DNA of 64,000 nucleotides, taken from NCBI RefSeq assembly GCF_016765615.1, contig NZ_JAESWA010000017.1:248001-312000 (forward strand). Direction: 5' to 3'. How positions within the stretch are numbered: the first letter of the stretch is position 1; each line of letters starts with the position of its first letter. The stretch is from Clostridium paridis. GTDB lineage: Bacteria; Bacillota; Clostridia; Clostridiales; Clostridiaceae. Of the stretch, positions 62,319 to 64,000 are shown piece by piece. The translations under genes and the position numbers were made by a program. Below the pieces are notes generated by a model. The model did not search any database. It was not told the DNA's origin and worked only from the letters and a program-made list of their open reading frames with translations.

Positions 62319-62335
62319 GATTTTAAAATCATTTT

Positions 62336-62436
62336 TAGGGTTTTAAGTTCAACTAATAATTTATTCATGCCTGAAAATGTCCTGAAGCTGACATTTTCAA
62401 ACAAGAATAAATTAAGTTTTCTATAAAAACCCTATA
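62336..62436 (+). repeat. Palindromic repeat, copy 6 (full length)
   Basis: The best-paired copy. Three perfect helices can form: AGGGTTTT/AAAACCCT, AATTTATTC/GAATAAATT, and TGAAAATGTC/GACATTTTCA around the loop CTGAAGCT. It lies between the asd promoter and the asd ribosome binding site. Confidence 0.88.
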
Positions 62437-62458
62437 TAATATTTAGGAGGGGATTATT

Positions 62459-63448
62459 TTGTATAACGTGGCAATAGTTGGGGCTACTGGAAACGTAGGT
62501 AGAAAGTTCATTGAAATTCTTGAGGAAAGAAATTTTCCAGTAAAAGAACTTTATCTTTTTGCTTCTGAGAGAAGTGAAGGAAAAACTTTAAAGTTCAAAG
62601 GACAAGATATCCTTGTAGAAGCTACTGTAGAAAAAAACATAAAAGATAAGAAAATTGACTTTGCTCTATTTTCAGCAGGGGGAGATACTTCAAAAACATT
62701 TGCTCCTATCTTTTCTAAATATGGGGCTACAGTAATTGATAACTCAAGTGCTTGGAGAATGGATCCTGAAGTACCATTAGTGGTACCAGAAGTAAATCCT
62801 GAAGATATTAGTTGGCACAAAGGAATAATAGCAAATCCAAATTGTTCAACAATTCAAGCTATGGTTGCTTTAAAGCCAATTCACGATAAGTACGGTATTA
62901 AAAGAATTGTTTATTCTACTTATCAAGCAGTTTCTGGGGCTGGCGTTCAAGGAATTAAAGATTTAGAGGATGGAATAAAAGGTGTTGCACCTAAAAAGTT
63001 TCCTTATCCAATTGCAGGAAATGTTATTCCTCAAATCGACGTATTTTTAGAGAATGGCTATACTAAAGAAGAAATTAAAATGATTGAAGAAACAAAGAAA
63101 ATACTTCATAATCAAGATTTAAAGATTACTGCTACTACTGTAAGAGTTCCTGTATTAAATTCTCATTCTGAGAGTATAAACTTAGAACTTATAAATGATT
63201 ATAAAATAGAAGATATTTTTTCTCTTCTAAGTAACTCTACTGGTGTAGTTGTATATGATAATATCAAAGAAGATAAATACCCTACCCCACTTTTATTTAG
63301 TGGAAAAGATGAAGTTTTTGTTGGTAGAATTAGAAGAGATTTTTCCATAGATAATGGTTTAAATCTTTGGGTTGTTGCTGATAACATCAGAAAAGGCGCT
63401 GCTCTTAATGCTATACAAATAGCTGAACTTATTATTTCAAAAAAATAA
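62459..63448 (+). CDS. asd: Aspartate-semialdehyde dehydrogenase
   Basis: Reduces aspartyl phosphate to the semialdehyde, which feeds lysine/DAP, threonine and methionine synthesis. NADPH motif VAIVGATGNVGRKFIEIL, catalytic Cys in NPNCSTIQAMVAL (about residue 128), and the base-His region RVPVLNSHSESINLEL. Length of 329 residues is typical. The start is TTG at 62459, eight bases after AGGAGG. It is followed after a hairpin by dapA, the next step to DAP. Confidence 0.96.
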   Translation: MYNVAIVGATGNVGRKFIEILEERNFPVKELYLFASERSEGKTLKFKGQDILVEATVEKNIKDKKIDFALFSAGGDTSKTFAPIFSKYGATVIDNSSAWRMDPEVPLVVPEVNPEDISWHKGIIANPNCSTIQAMVALKPIHDKYGIKRIVYSTYQAVSGAGVQGIKDLEDGIKGVAPKKFPYPIAGNVIPQIDVFLENGYTKEEIKMIEETKKILHNQDLKITATTVRVPVLNSHSESINLELINDYKIEDIFSLLSNSTGVVVYDNIKEDKYPTPLLFSGKDEVFVGRIRRDFSIDNGLNLWVVADNIRKGAALNAIQIAELIISKK

Positions 63449-63451
63449 GAA

Positions 63452-63497
63452 TCAATAAAGGGTAAAGGTATTGAATATTTTTACCCTTCTTTATTGA
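63452..63497 (+). terminator. Large hairpin between asd and dapA
   Basis: TCAATAAAG and CTTTATTGA, and inner GGTAAA/TTTACC, pair with a three-base bulge. It is not followed by a clear T run, so it may be a processing or partial termination site within an asd-dapA transcript. Confidence 0.5.
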
Positions 63498-63572
63498 AAT
63501 ACATTTATAATACTATACATAGGATAAAAAAACTTATTCTTTCCTATGAATATGAATTTGGAGGTAAACCCC

Positions 63573-64000
63573 ATGTCTATTTTTACTGGTGCAGGTGTTG
63601 CTATAATAACTCCCTTTGATAATGAAGGCGTTAATTTTAATAAACTTGAAGATTTAATTGAATGGCAAATACAAGAGGGAACAGATGCTATTATTGTTTG
63701 TGGTACAACTGGCGAAGCTTCTACCATGACAGAAGCAGAACGCAAAGCTACCATATCATTTACTGTAGAAAAAGTTAATAAACGCATTCCAGTAATTGCT
63801 GGTACAGGAACAAACAATACAAAGGCTTCAATAGAAATGAGTGTTTGGGCTGAAAGCATAGGTGTTGATGGTGTTTTAGTTATAAACCCTTACTATAATA
63901 AAACTTCAAAAAGAGGTTTGTTTGAACATTTTAAGGCAATAAATGATTCAATAAATATACCAATTATAGTTTATAATGTTCCATCAAGAACTGGTATGAA
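63573..64000 (+). CDS. dapA: 4-hydroxy-tetrahydrodipicolinate synthase (partial)
   Basis: Condenses pyruvate with aspartate semialdehyde, the committed step to DAP and lysine. The first 142 residues are visible before the right edge. The ATG at 63573 follows GGAGG. Motifs include GTTGEAST (family signature for substrate binding) and VYNVPSRTG, which holds the catalytic Tyr; the Schiff-base lysine lies beyond the edge. The gene makes an asd-dapA pair. Confidence 0.96.
   Translation, partial: MSIFTGAGVAIITPFDNEGVNFNKLEDLIEWQIQEGTDAIIVCGTTGEASTMTEAERKATISFTVEKVNKRIPVIAGTGTNNTKASIEMSVWAESIGVDGVLVINPYYNKTSKRGLFEHFKAINDSINIPIIVYNVPSRTGM

Noticed and set aside
62435-62440. TATAAT at the right end of the repeat as the asd promoter
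   Set aside because: The -35 is poor and the start would fall on the ribosome binding site; a better promoter lies upstream of the repeat.
62190-62458. Lysine riboswitch upstream of asd/dapA
   Set aside because: The region is filled by the palindromic repeat and a promoter, and shows no lysine-riboswitch-like conserved core.

Overview
The window is chromosomal DNA from a low-GC, endospore-forming Clostridium-type Firmicute. The evidence is the very A+T-rich codon use, sporulation genes (spoIIIAA, spoVD, ytxC, an alpha/beta-type spore protein, pdaA-type deacetylase), a Phe T-box, an L20-type infC leader, and DUF6873 and CD1247-type proteins that I associate with clostridia. No insertion sequence, phage, CRISPR array or rRNA is visible. 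Most genes read leftwards (minus strand).

Layout from left to right. 1-2020: 5' part of spoIIIAA, a zinc-ribbon protein and efp. 2184-7730: a nine-gene type IV pilus/type II secretion-like operon (order of transcription: ATPase, inner-membrane platform, H-, I-, J- and K-like pseudopilins, then M-, N- and O-position proteins). 7800-11880: a lipoprotein, rqcH, and an rRNA methyltransferase. 11895-17135: pyrR, an rluD-type gene, a DksA/TraR-type protein and the divIVA-ylmH-yggT-sepF-yggS division block. 17541-29418: the dcw (division and cell wall) cluster, transcribed from a promoter that carries three MraZ-type boxes: mraZ, rsmH, ftsL, spoVD, murE, murF, mraY, ftsW; then, after a strong terminator, ftsQ and the DUF881/small-basic-protein genes. 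29828-32509: ychF, pdaA, a cyclodeaminase. 32538-38450: a five-gene surface-glycan operon (TagA-type transferase, MurJ, two glycosyltransferases, a Wzy/ligase-like protein). 38673-49854: TPR protein, phosphohexose mutase, L25, an Arg/Lys/Orn decarboxylase, DUF523, mutS2, U32 peptidase, zapA. 50071-58203: pheST with T-box, an rRNA methyltransferase, ktrAB, and infC-rpmI-rplT with its leader. 58247-64000: ytxC, a DUF6873 protein, tRNA-Cys, hslO, a methyltransferase, a spore protein, asd and the start of dapA.

The genes form a coherent growth, envelope and spore set. asd and dapA feed diaminopimelate to the MurE encoded here, whose DNPR motif indicates meso-DAP use. MurE, MurF, MraY, FtsW and SpoVD build and polymerise lipid-linked precursors, and FtsL, FtsQ, SepF, ZapA and DivIVA belong to the divisome.

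The most unusual feature is a dispersed family of imperfect palindromes of about 100 bp (six copies plus one remnant, at 14049, 17355, 29675, 29722, 38578, 53528 and 62336). They lie between genes, in both orientations. Three are internally deleted around the hairpin apex. One forms most of the asd 5' leader, one sits between the T-box terminator and pheS, and one supplies the stop codon of the TPR gene. Other points of interest are a pseudopilin operon with no obvious major pilin, an AUU start codon for infC, and MraZ boxes with exact 10-bp spacing.
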